From positions 15,072,121 through 15,136,120 of the forward strand of contig NC_084817.1 of NCBI RefSeq assembly GCF_963583255.1: DNA of 64,000 bases, in the 5' to 3' direction. The DNA comes from Pyrus communis. Its lineage: Eukaryota; Streptophyta; Magnoliopsida; Rosales; Rosaceae. The position numbers and the translations under genes were made by a program. The notes under the pieces are model-generated. The model made no database searches. It was not told the DNA's origin and saw nothing but the letters and a program-made list of their open reading frames with translations. This document shows, piece after piece, positions 47,133 through 58,845 of the stretch (its first letter is position 1; each line of letters opens with the position of its first letter).

Positions 47133-48271
47133 TGATGCGAACTAATTAAGCACACAAATTAAAACCCCCTTGTGACAATTGTAGTATATGTATAAGTAGG
47201 GATCATTCTAAACCGGGGATTAGGAGGGATTACTAAATCACTTGGAAACTGACTCAAAAACTTAAAACAAAGGTTAAAACACTAAACTAGACTCAAAGAA
47301 TGCAAAACTAAACACTTAAAACACTAAAACAAATCAAAAGACTCAAAACAGCACCAAAACACTCAAAACTGCCTTAAAAACACTTTCTGGGCAGTTTTGA
47401 GCACTTTGACTACTTTGGACGAATTTGGGAAATAAATTGATTCAAAACACTTAGAAACACAAACTAAGACACTTTCTAACTAAATTGGACACTAAAGTAA
47501 AGGGGGATTGAGTTTTTGACGAAATTAAATAAAATGCACAGATTGTAATTAAGGGCAGATTGTAAAGATGAATGTGATGAAAATATGGATAGAATGCTAG
47601 CTAGAAGGTTCTTCTCCACACATGTCACACTTGCATACAAGATGATTTTTAGTTGGTCTTTCGATGAATTATGAAACTCAACACCCCGGGTAAATTAGGT
47701 CCGCTTAAACTAACCTTCAGATTTCCCTAGGATCATTGAATTAGATGAATATCCATCACAAACAAATTATTCCTAACAAGTTCTCTATATGAACAGCATG
47801 ATAAAGATACGAGTTAGAATCATTACGTTCTTTGGAAATCATAAGTGTTGACGAGGCATTCGTTACTATGATGAGCATGAAACTAGTGCCAAGAATTCAT
47901 TTAACACGATTGTTTATAAGCAACCTCCAGTACTTGTGAATATAAGTTCATAACTATTAGGTCAAATTCACTTATATTCTAGCGTCATGTTCATGCATGA
48001 AAATTAAGCGTGCACTCTCAATAAACATACACAAATAAGTTATCAATCAAGCAGTTAAACAAATTGAATCCACAATACATGAAATTCCAACCAAAGGTAA
48101 TCAAATCATATTGCAAGCATAAACATGGTTTCGAATCACCCCCTAGCTAAATAGGGGTTTAGCCTCTCATGTTCATAGAAAGAGAAATAAAATTGAATTT
48201 AAACATAAAGATTCAAAGATCAATTATACCTAGAACGCCCAACGAATCCACTTGAATTTCTGCGCGTTTAA
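47133..48271 (-). mobile_element. G1 5' LTR, 3' half (cut by E3)
   Basis: Starts TGATGCGAAC at 47133 and runs to the E3 insertion at 48271. The hairpin CCCCTA...TAGGGG is at 48140-48157. The rest should lie beyond the right window edge, after E3. Bases 48267-48271 (TTTAA) are the predicted left target duplication of E3. Confidence 0.85.
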
Positions 48272-51200
48272 TGATAGGAGCATATTTAGGCAACTTACTT
48301 AGCTTGTTTTCATGCATTTATGTTATTAATTCATAGTTGTTTTAGTCTTTTAAAGTATTTTCGTGTGTTTTTAGGTTCTAATGGCAAAGGGAGCAATAAA
48401 GTACATTTTGAGGCTATTTGGAGCATTTTTGGGCATGGATTGGATAGCTTAACCATGGAGCAAAGAGGATGGACGAAATTGAAGACTAGAAGAGTTAGGA
48501 AAGGCTACAAATCTGGTGGAAGAAGTCCTAATACAATGAAGATAAGGAAGAAGCAAGAAACAAGGAACCTTATCCAACCTTATCTTATCCTATCCTAGAA
48601 ACCTTATCCTATCCTATCTCTAACATTATCCTATTCTATCCTATCCAAATCAGGTGGGCGCTTAAACCTAGCTAATTAGGGGGAATCAATTACATATTTA
48701 AACACCTAATTCAGTTCTAGAACACTTATCGATACCAATGCCGCAAGACACCCCTCCTAGTAGGTTTAGGAATTGAAAACCTTTTCCTACTTATATCACA
48801 TGTCCTAGACCCTTTAGGTTTAGGAATCTGCCCTAAACCTTCTATTCTAGAAACCTTATCTCATCCCTACATGTGTGTTGCACCTTCCCTTCTAGAACTC
48901 CCAAATTCCTAGCCGAAATTCCTATTCCCAATCCCACTTGATTTCTGCCTTGAATTAACCCTTTTTCAATAGGATTAGGCAATCCTTTTCCTTCACTAAG
49001 TGTGCCAAACTAGCCTATATAAATAGCCCTTGCCGTACCATTTAGTCACCACCACCCTTCACACAACAATCATTCATTCATAAACACAACCATCCTTTGC
49101 CGTGACCTTACAACCACCCATTCATCATTCCCCTACTTCCACACCTCCATCCCAACCTCCATACACCACCATAGACCCTTTGCCGTGACTTAGCAAGGAG
49201 GAGGAGAAGGAAGACCAAGCCTTGGGCGTTTGTGCATTCAAGTTGGAGTGTTGGACGTTTCTAGGTGTAATCTATCCTTTATTGTTAATGTTTAAATCTA
49301 TGTTGCTTTGTTTTGTCATGAACATGAGAGGCTAAACTCGTTTTAGCCTAGGGATGCTTTGAAACCACGATTACATTTATAATATGAGTTGATTAAGTAC
49401 AGTTGTGATTTCATAAATTGTGAACGCAATTTACTTAACCGTTTGACGGATAACTTATTCTTGTATGTTTATTAGGGAGGCCTACTTAATTTGCATGCTT
49501 GAATTTGGGGCTAGAATATTAGGGTGTTTCACATAATCATCACAAACTAATATTCACAAGTAGTTAAGGTTGTTTTCACAATCATGTTAAGTAAATTCTT
49601 GGCATAAGTTTCATGCAATTCATAGTAACGAGTGCTTCGTCAATGCTTATGGTTTTCAAAGAACTTAATGATTCTTGCTTGTATCTCTATTATGCAATTT
49701 GATAGGAGCATATTCATGCGACTTAAATGGCTTGTTCTCGTGCATTTACGTTATGTTTCTCTAGTTATTTTAGTCCTTTATGCTTCTTTTGTGTGTTTTC
49801 AGGTTCTAAGGGCTTAGGGAGCAAGAAAGTGCATTTTGAGGCTATTTGGAGCATTTTTGGGCATGGATTGGATAGCTTATCCATGGAGCTAAGATGATGG
49901 ACGAATTTGAAGGCCTTGTATGGTCTTTGGGACATAAAACAAAGGGCCTAGCCCAATCAAACAAACCTTTGAGCCATGCAAAACCTCTAGCCCAATCAAA
50001 CAATGCATCACAAACCCAAAACCATCAAGAAACCATCCTTTGCCATGCCTTCCACATCAATTCCAGCTTGTCTTCATCATTGCAGCCACTTTGCCCTTTT
50101 ATTTATGCTTTAAACCTATTTCCTTTCCCTAAATTGCAGCCACAATCCACACCTTTCCAACCTAGCTGCACCCTACATACATTAATTAGTCATTCTTTTC
50201 ATATTGCACTCACATGCATTCACATGCATTTCAAGAACCAAAACAACATTGTGCCGTGCCTTCCCTTGCCATTTTCAATCATCACACTTCATCATTACAC
50301 CACCATTCATTCATTAATCCACATGCACACTCACCCATCCTCTCTAATCCGTGCATCACACCTTGCATTTCACATGTATTCCATCTTTTAATTTAATCAC
50401 ATGCACATTCAAACAAACACAATCATTTCAGCCATTTAATCATTCAACCATGCTTTCCCATTTCATTACTCATTGCACATGCATTCACACCCCTTTAATC
50501 CACATGCATACACATGCATCACAACCCCAAAACCATCAAGAAACTCTCCCTCCCTTTCCAGCTTTTCCCTTTGCATTTTCAGATTTCCACCCACATGCAC
50601 TCCCACTCTTTAATCACATGCACTCCCATCATAATTCCACCACCAATTCAGCCACAAAACATTATCATTGCACCACATTCAACCACTCCACATCCCTCAC
50701 CAAGAAATCATTCAACACATGCATCCATAATCATTTCTTTATCCTTGCCGTGGGTTCCTATCCCATTTCAGATTGTCATTCCATCATTGCACATGCATCT
50801 ACAAACAATTCAGCCAACACATGCACTTTAATCATCCACCACATATTCCCTTACACACTCCACCTAGCCGTGCACATTCATACACTTCCATTTTCCATAT
50901 TTTCCCCCATCTTGGCAGATTTCACATGCACACACATGCAATTCCAGCTTTCACATGTTTTCCTAGCTATTTTTCATCATTAACCATCCACATGCATGCT
51001 TAAACAAACAGCCATATACACCTCCATTCCTCCTATAAAAACCCTTGCATTCTCATTCATAAAGACACCTCTCAATTCACTCATTCATACACTCTTCCAT
51101 ATTCACTCATCCATTGCAGAAATGTAGACCATAAACCACCCTTGTCGTGACTCTCCCTTACAATCCAAACACCATCCTTCCATCTCCACAACTCCTCTTC

Positions 51201-52257
51201 CATTCCTCCACCACTCCCCAAACCATTCACACCATCAAACTATCCTTAGACCTTGTGCTACAACGAAGAGGAAGATAAGAGTGCCTAAACGTTCATACAA
51301 TTCAAGTTTGAGTTGTTGGAATGTTTAGGTGTTTCTTTGATTTCTATGTTTAATTTCAATACTCTTTGTTTTGTACGAATGAGGCATGGAAGAGAAGAGG
51401 GCCTAAACGTTCATACAATTCAAGTTTGAGTTGTTGGAATGTTTAGGTGTTTCTTTGATTCTCTTTGTTTTGTATCATAAGGAACTAAACCCCCCTTGGC
51501 TAGGGGGGGATTCGAAATAAATGTTTATGCTTGCATTTTGATTTGATTACTTCTAATTGCGTTTCATAAGTTGTGGATTCAATTTGTTTAACCGTTTGAT
51601 TGATAACTTATTTATGTATGTTTATTGAGAGTGCACGCTTAATTTTCATGCATGAATATGACGCTAGAATATAAGTGAGTTTCACCTAATCGTTATGAAC
51701 TTATATTCGCAAGTAGTGGAGGTTGCTTATAAACAATCGCGTTAAATGAATTCTTGGCACGAGTTTCATGCTCATCATAGTAACGAATGCCTCGTCAACA
51801 CTTATAGTTTTCATAATGCTTAATGATCTTTGATTGTATCTTTATTGTGCTGTTCACGTAAAGGACTTTTGGAGAATGTAGTGAATTGCGTTGCGCTAAC
51901 CCATCCAATTCATTAACTTAAGGAAAACTTGACGGTTAATTTAAGCGGACCTAATTGACCCGGGGTGATGAGTTTCATGGTTTATTGAAATGCAATTGGA
52001 AATCGTTTTATTATGCAAGTATAACATGTATGTGATGCGGTTATTTATACGCACACAAATTAAACCCTCTTTTTATCAATTGTAGTATAAGTATAAGTAG
52101 GGATCGTTCTGGACCGGGGATTAGGAGGGATTGTTAATCACTTGGAAACTGACTCAAAAACGTAAAAACAATATAAAACACTAAACTAGACTCAAAGAAT
52201 GCGAAACTAAACGTTAAAACACTAAGACAGAATGTAAATATGAAATTGATGAAATGG

Positions 52258-53081
52258 TGTTGAAGTTTTCCTTCTTCGTGCTAGAATATTTTTAGTATAA
52301 TGGCACAAATAGGGGTGTCGAATCCACAGGGACTAATTGGACCTAAACAACTACTTGTTTTGCAAAAACTCTATAAGAGAAATAAAACTAATCAATTTAG
52401 GCAGATTTGTTGTTGTAACTTGAAAGCACAAGAAAATGAAGTAGACACAAATAAATGAATCAACAACTAATGAAATGAGATAGCACAAATAGAGATGTAG
52501 CTAGAGATTCGATTTCACCATTGCTAAGCCAAGTCCATGCTTGTTAAGTCAGATTATACTCATCCCTCTACTTATTTCTTGGGTTTGTTTCACTTAGATA
52601 TGATCAGCCATATGATGTGTGGACTTGATCAAATGTCCCTAATCATGAACCTAATTGTGATGTGCAACTTTGGTTCCTAATCAAGAATATGTAGTGCATA
52701 AGAAACTTTCACAAAACCAAAGGAAACACTCGGCAAGATGTTTGCAAAACATTCCCTTCATTCATTCACATATCCACCAAGATTATGCATGATGTGTGCT
52801 TTAATCTTGGCTAAACAACCTGTGGTTAATTCAAATGATGATCAAGCACTAAAATTAACACACTAAGTCACAATTAAATCGGAGAATGAAACAAGAAATA
52901 GATAGATTAAATGAGAATTCTGAATTAACTACATGGCACTCTTGCAAGGCTACATCGAATCCCTAGAGAGAGATTAGTTACACTTCATGTTTACAAAAGG
53001 TTTGACATAAAAATATATAACATGAGTGAACATAGGATTAAGAAGAAAGAACCCTTGAAGCAAAACTGATGTCGAAAGAGG
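52258..53081 (-). mobile_element. Element-A-type LTR fragment (minus)
   Basis: The reverse complement of this stretch matches 1-511 and extends it about 310 bp further upstream. It starts with TGTTGAAG (the LTR 3' end). It replaces about 0.6 kb of LTR O rather than simply inserting, since O sequence equivalent to 6680-7285 is missing. There is no target duplication. Confidence 0.8.
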
Positions 53082-53496
53082 AAGTTCCTCATGGTACAAA
53101 ACAAAGAGAATCAAAGAAACACCTAAACATTCAAACAACTCAAACTTGAATTGTATGAACGTTTAGGCCCTCTTATCTTCCTCTTCGTTGTAGCACAAGG
53201 TCTAAGGGATGTTGTTGGTGTGTTGAATGGATTGGGGAATTATGGAAATGGATGAGGAGTGGTGTTTGGATTATAAGGGAAGATTGGATGTGTTTGTGGT
53301 GTGTTGTGTATGAAAATGAGATGTGATTTTTGTGTATGAATGCATGGGTTTTTATAGGGGGAATGGGAGAATATGTGGGTGATTGTTTAAGAGTGAATGT
53401 GGTTGTTATGATTGAGAGTGCATGTGGATGAAATAATGATGGAAAAAGAGCTAGGTTGTTGGTGTGTGAATGCATGTGTTGAATTTGTGATGCAAT

Positions 53497-53661
53497 GATG
53501 AAAGAGTAAGTGCATGTGTGTGTGAATGGTGGTGCAATGATGAAAGAGTAAGTGCATGTGTGTGTGAATGGTGGTGCAATGATGAAATGATGAAGTAGGA
53601 AGGTGGAAATGCATGTGTTGAATTGGTGGTGCAATGATGAAAGAGTAAGTGCATGTGTGTT
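53497..53661 (+). repeat. 42-bp minisatellite in LTR O
   Basis: Units of 42 bp beginning GATGAAAGAGTAAGTGCATG. Two full units, an interruption and a partial unit here; the related block 61888-62090 has two plus two units. The TGCATG in each unit is again the CATGCA motif. Confidence 0.8.
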
Positions 53662-54813
53662 TGAATTAAAGGGATGAAGGTGGGTTATGCATGGCATGGG
53701 TAGGAGTGGAATGATAGCTAGGTTATGATGATGAATGCATGTGGAATTGCAAGGAGGAAAGGTGCAGAAAATGGAAGGGTATGCACGGCATTGGGTAGTG
53801 TTGTGTGATTTGTTTTGTGGTTAATGGGAATGTGGTTGAATGATTAAATGGACATGTGGGGTGTAATTGCAAAGGGAATGCAAAGTGAATGAATAATGAA
53901 TGCATGTGCACTATTTTTGGGAGAAAGGTGGCTGAATGTGCATGTGAATTAGGTTGTGAAAACATGTGGAATGTGGCTGGAATTGATGAGTAATGCACGG
54001 CTTTGTTGTTGGTTCTTTGGTGATGAATGCAATGATAAAATGGATGGGAGTGCATGTGGATTAGGTGGTGTAATGATGAAGTGGGAAGTGGAAGAATGTG
54101 GTTGGAAATGGCTAAGGGGATGCACGGCTAGGAAGAAGAATGAATGATGTGCATGTGTGTGAATGCATGTGGATTAGGTGGAAAGAGGTGGGTGTGCATG
54201 TGAGTTGAAATGCATATGTTTAAATGGTTGAAATGTGTAGATGATTATGAGTATGATAAGTGATAAGTGAATGATATGTTAAGTGATAAATGAATGATAT
54301 GTGGTGAGTGATAAGTGAATGGAAGTGATAAGTGATAAGTGAATGGTTTGATAAGTGATAAGTGAGTGGAAGTGATAAGTGATAAATGAATGATATGTGG
54401 TGAGTGATAAGTGAATGCTTTAAGTGTTTAAAATAGGGAACAAAGCCCTTCCTTGCATGGCAAGGAAGGGGGACACAAGGAAACACACGACAATGTCCTA
54501 AGGTTGCAAGGAATGTTGTTTTTGTGTTCTAAAATGCGTAGGAGTCTTCAATGATGCTTAAACATGAGGTCTTTTAGGATTTAACTTTCCTACTTCAAGT
54601 CTTTAATTTCGTCCATCCTCTTGGCTCCAAGCATATGATATCCATTCCAATCTCTAATTTGCTCCAAAAGGCTCCAAAAGGCATCCTTTTGCATACCTTG
54701 CCCTTAGAACCTGAAAACACACAAAAGAAGCATAAAGGACTAAAATAACTAAAGAAACATAACGTAAATGCACGAGAACAAGCCATTTAAGTCGCATGAA
54801 TATGCTCCTATCA
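53662..54813 (-). mobile_element. Z 3' LTR, left part lost
   Basis: Nearly identical to 60631-61801 (the end part of the Z 5' LTR) and ending TATCA before the polypurine tract (54818-54828). The first ~1.8 kb, including the LTR terminus, is missing; the sequence switches to LTR O at about 53661 within a shared TGTGAAT/TTTGAAT. GTGATAAGTG minisatellite 54250-54415. Confidence 0.8.
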
Positions 54814-56661
54814 AACTCCCCCACACTTATCTTTTGCTAGTCCTCTAGCAAAACAGAAAGAAAAACAAAACAAAACGAAACGAAACAAAACAAGTAAAAC
54901 ACAACCTAAACCTTCCAACAATCGTCTTAGGGATTTCCAATGCACATGACATGTTAAAAATCATCATTCCCACAGATTTCAGTCATCTTCACACTTAAGT
55001 ACATTCTTAATCATAATCACCACATACTATTTCACAATTAAGCATTTAAAACCATATTTTGAATGTAGTAACATGCCTTAGAGAATTTGCTCAATTCCTC
55101 ACAAGGTATGCACTCAATTTCACTCAGATTTTCTGACTACACACCCTACACTAAGTATATGTGAGAAGATTGATGTAAACATGAAAACGAACACTCACAT
55201 ATATGTATCACAAAGAACGCAATTTCTGGAGTTAATAAGCATGTTTAGATATGATCTCATGAATGGAATGCTACTACTTAGACGCGAGAACCAGTGACAC
55301 CATATGCTCATACCAAATTCAAACTCCACAATTGAAATGCACAACACTCAAGATAGAAGTCAAGGGTTGTAACGGGGCTTGGGGTATTGGCTCACAAGGA
55401 AAGGTAGGGATAAACAAAAGTTCTTTAAACAATAGCAAGCAAAGTAATGAAATTAAGGCTTAGAATTCACTTGGTATGCAGAAATCAACTTTTAGACATA
55501 AGGGGGAGATTCAACAACTCTTAGGGCCTAATTTATTGTTTTGGGCCCTTACTTCAACAAACAATACTTTTCAACTTTTTTTTTTTTTTTTTTTTTGCAT
55601 CTCAAAACATAAACACTTAAACATTCTCTCCCCCACACTTATTTTCTTTAATAATGTACTCAAAAGGAATTCAATTAAGTCATGCTCACTATCTTTTAAG
55701 AACAAGGGTGGGGATTGTCCTAACCTAGGCTAGGTGAAGAAAATGTGGGTAAACAAAGAATAAAGGCTAAACAAGGCTCAACGGGGTTAAAACTTACAAC
55801 ATATACGAAGTATGGGAAGTAAGTTTATTTGGCTATGGTGGTGGTCACTACACAACTTCTTCTTGAATATGTGTTATGCAAATCAATAACATGCTTTGAA
55901 TGAAATGGGCATGAGTTCTAGCATTTGGAACTATATGATGAAACGCCTTCTAAGTAGTAACCAAGCAAAGAATAATGAGATCATGCAACGACTTTAGTAA
56001 ACAAGAAATCACAGATTAAACTCTCCAAACAACGTTATAGGCTCAAGTCTCTCAGGGTTGTAGCGTTTGTTTGAGTTCCTTCCTTCAAGCATGTTACAAA
56101 AACGAATTTTTTTCTTTTATGATTGCCTGTGAAGTCATATATTATAACCATAACCAAGCATATACCAAGAGTAAATCAAACTTTTCTCTATGCTTATAAC
56201 TCTTTTTAACCGTCATGCAATTACAAACCAAATCCTTGTCATTACGTTGGAAGGTTCCCTAAGACACAAACACACAAAAACAACTCAAAACACTCTTTTT
56301 AAGCTTTTCAAAACATTTTATTTTATTTTATTTTTTTTTTTCAAATTTTTATGTGATTTTCGGAGTTATAAAAACAAACATACTAAAACACTCTAAAACA
56401 ACTTAAAAACATCTTAAAACAGTAAGGAACAACATTTGAAGTTATGGGTGATAAAATCCCACGTATTTGCATTAAATATACTTAGTTACCCCCCCACACT
56501 TAAATCAAACATTGTCCTCAATGTTTTAAGCATAGATTCACACAAAACATAAGTAAACACACAAAAAGCATTTAAACATACTAAACATGGCAAAATGTAA
56601 TTAACAAAGAGAAGAGTTTAGGGACGCAAATCTGGTTATGGAGTGTAAATTCCATCTTCTC
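54814..56661 (-). mobile_element. Z internal non-coding region (PPT side)
   Basis: No coding sequence; homologous to the N1/N2/E1 tails. Polypurine tracts 54818-54828 (terminal), 55630-55640 and 56489-56501; hairpin 56507-56526. T-runs at 55575-55596 and 56325-56340. Confidence 0.8.
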
Positions 56662-58551
56662 TTTGTTGATTGCATTGAGGCTTGATCTTGATGATTCCAC
56701 AGGCTTACTCTCGAACTGGTTGCCACCCATCATTGATTTTCCTTTGTGCTACTGGGCTGGAGGATTCTTCTGGTCTTCCCCGAAGGTCTGAGCTTACCCC
56801 TTTGGTCTGTTTCTTTGTGCAATCTTTCCAATTCGTAATGAAAAGGGTTGGAGGATAACTCAGCCTATGTTTGTCTCCACATGCTTCAATGTATCATTTT
56901 CACTTGCCTTACTCGCTCCCCTTTGCAGAAGTGGTCCCTTCTCCGGAAGTGTATCAACCGTTGAAGATGACTACTCGAGAGCAACGCTAGGTAAGCAATC
57001 AGGAATAGATTCCAGGCAGTTGGCTCCAGAACGGAAGACTGACTCCAAGTGCCGGCTAATTGCTTCTTTTACTTTGCCATGCGAGTAAGAACAAGGACAA
57101 AGAAAAAGACAGGGAAAGAGCATGATATGAGATACTTTTTCTTTTGACCTTGATGATATGAGATACCTTTGCTTTTGAAGAAGCGGTGAATGAATCAGCA
57201 CATGTATTTGTTGTGCTGTTTCCTCCTGGGTCATCTGTACTCCAGACATCTGGTATCATCTTTGGGGAAGAAAAAAGAATTGAGTATTTTGAAAGGCTTT
57301 GCTGGGAGTGCGCCCTCAAAGGTGAGGGAGAGTTGGGCATTTTCTTCAGGTTTGCCTTGCCATAAAAGACGAAGGTCGACATATATAGAGATAATATCAA
57401 GTGGTGGTACTGTTCTTTTACCCTTGTCGACAAATGTCTCTTCGATATCAGAACGACGCCTCTTCGATTTCTGAGCAGGCGCCGCTTCGATTTCTGAACG
57501 ACGCGTAGTAGTGCGGATGCGGCTCCTTTTGACAAAGCTGCACGCGTTTTCTGAAAAGCAGAGAAAGCGTCGCCGAACTTTGCGCTTGTCGGCTAAAGAT
57601 GTGTAGTTGCGGTGATGGCCTCCACGTGTTGTCTGAAAAGCCGAGAAAGCGTTGCCTAAATTACGCCGGAAATTCCGGCTTTTTGAATCGGTGGACGCGT
57701 CGCCTTGGCTTTTTATAGAGCTATCGATCACAACAACAAACACACTCTGAAGATTTCCCATTCTTGAAAATCGACTCCGGCCCTTTGAAATTTAACTCCA
57801 TCCCTTCTCTTTGAACACTTTTGAAAAATGGCAAACTCATCGAATCTTAGCTTGGAATTGAGCCTTAGTAGTGATACGGGCGCGCCGCGTCAAGGTAACG
57901 TATGGCGCCCTTCTTTCTTTTCTTCTAACGGTCCTCTCACAGGTGAAGACTCCGTGATGCAGGACGCCACAACAGCTACAATAGTAGCTAGGAACCTCCT
58001 CACTCCAAAAGATAGTAGGCTGCTGTCAGGACGGTCCGATGAGTTGGCCGTTCAAGAGTCCCTCGCACTTAGTGTTCAGTGTGCGAGTTCTGTGTCCAAC
58101 ATGGGCCAACGCCTGCTTGCCCGCTCCCGTCAGGTGGAATCATTGATGGCAGAGGTGGAAAGTCTCAAGCAGGAGATCCAGCAGCTTAAGTATGAGAATA
58201 GAAGTTTGCATGTGCTTGCAAATAACTATTCGTCGGGCATGAAGAGGAAGCTTGATGAACTGCAAGAGTCTGAAGGTCGGATTCAAAGTGACCGTCAAAG
58301 GTTTTCGTCTTTCCTCTAGAGGCACCTTTTTCCTGGGTCATCCAGCGTTTGGCCAAGTATTGAGGCCTGGAATGCTCTAGCTCCGATGACTTCCGCTCCG
58401 ATGCCTCCCGCTTCTATTCCTCCCGCTTCGATGTCTTCTGCTTCGATGCCTTCCGCTCCGATGCCTTCTGCTCCGATGCCTTCTGCTCCGACGCCTCGTA
58501 GTGGGGCTTCAAGTAAACGCCCTCTGTGAAGGCTCCATCTTTCTTTGTTTA
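56662..58551 (+). other. Antisense gene cassette, Z copy
   Basis: Third copy, with promoter-like motifs 57623-57720 and a gene at 57828-58529 broken by a stop. Unlike the N copies it is flanked on the right (about 58552-58740) by a diverged second copy of the sequence on its left (about 56495-56661), including a decayed AAACATTG hairpin. Confidence 0.72.
57828..58529 (+). pseudogene. Retroelement-borne antisense coiled-coil protein, Z copy (stop at codon 164)
   Basis: Homologue of the N1 and N2 antisense proteins, identical over most of residues 1-155 including LSLELSL and the zipper. A TAG at 58317-58319 replaces the CAG (Gln) found in both other copies, a C-to-T change. Beyond it the frame remains open to TGA 58527-58529, and the Pro/Met pentapeptide tail is expanded to about eight 15-bp units. 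The truncated product would still keep the EAR-like motif and the whole coiled coil and lose only the tail, so it need not be inactive. The promoter motifs upstream are intact. Confidence 0.75.
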
Positions 58552-58822
58552 GCAGTGCCTATCAATAAATCAAACATTTTCTCAATGTTACAATCATAGA
58601 CTCACACAATTAATAAACAAACAACAATAAAAAAACAACCTAACAAGGCAGAAACGAAATAGCAACAAAAAGAAGAGTTCTTTTTTTTTTTTTTTTTTTT
58701 AGGAATCTGGAATTGGAGTGCTTTCTAAGTCTTCCTTTGTTGAATGCATGGGTTGCCTCCCAAGTAGCGCTTGCTTTTACGTCTTGTAGCCGGACGGTAC
58801 CTCCGTTTAAGCTTGACTAGGT
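58552..58822 (-). mobile_element. Z post-integrase remnant next to PBS
   Basis: In element sense: the last codons of pol (matching E1 26213-26242), then GGGAGGCAACCC (near 58751), then about 190 bp resembling 56495-56660 at lower identity, with a T-run at 58682-58700. This shows that Z deleted everything from the PBS to the 3' end of integrase. Confidence 0.75.
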
Positions 58823-58840
58823 TCCACGGCAACGGCGCCA
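58823..58840 (-). other. Z primer-binding site, fused to pol end
   Basis: 17 of 18 bases match the tRNA-Asp site (change at 58826). The next bases in element sense are the end of pol (equivalent to E1 GTGGAACCTAGTCAAGC), so PBS and pol terminus share the block GCCG(T/G)GG. Confidence 0.85.
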
Positions 58841-58845
58841 AAATT

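Noticed and set aside
53173..53697. 174-aa minus-strand ORF rich in His, Thr and Ser; similar ones at 18066-18594, 38325-38735, 43686-44687, 50351-50983, 60188-60631 and 61737-62189
   Set aside because: These are readings of CACATGCA-type and GTGATAAGTG repeats in LTR U3. The same DNA is open in two or three frames, composition is low-complexity, and no domain is recognisable.
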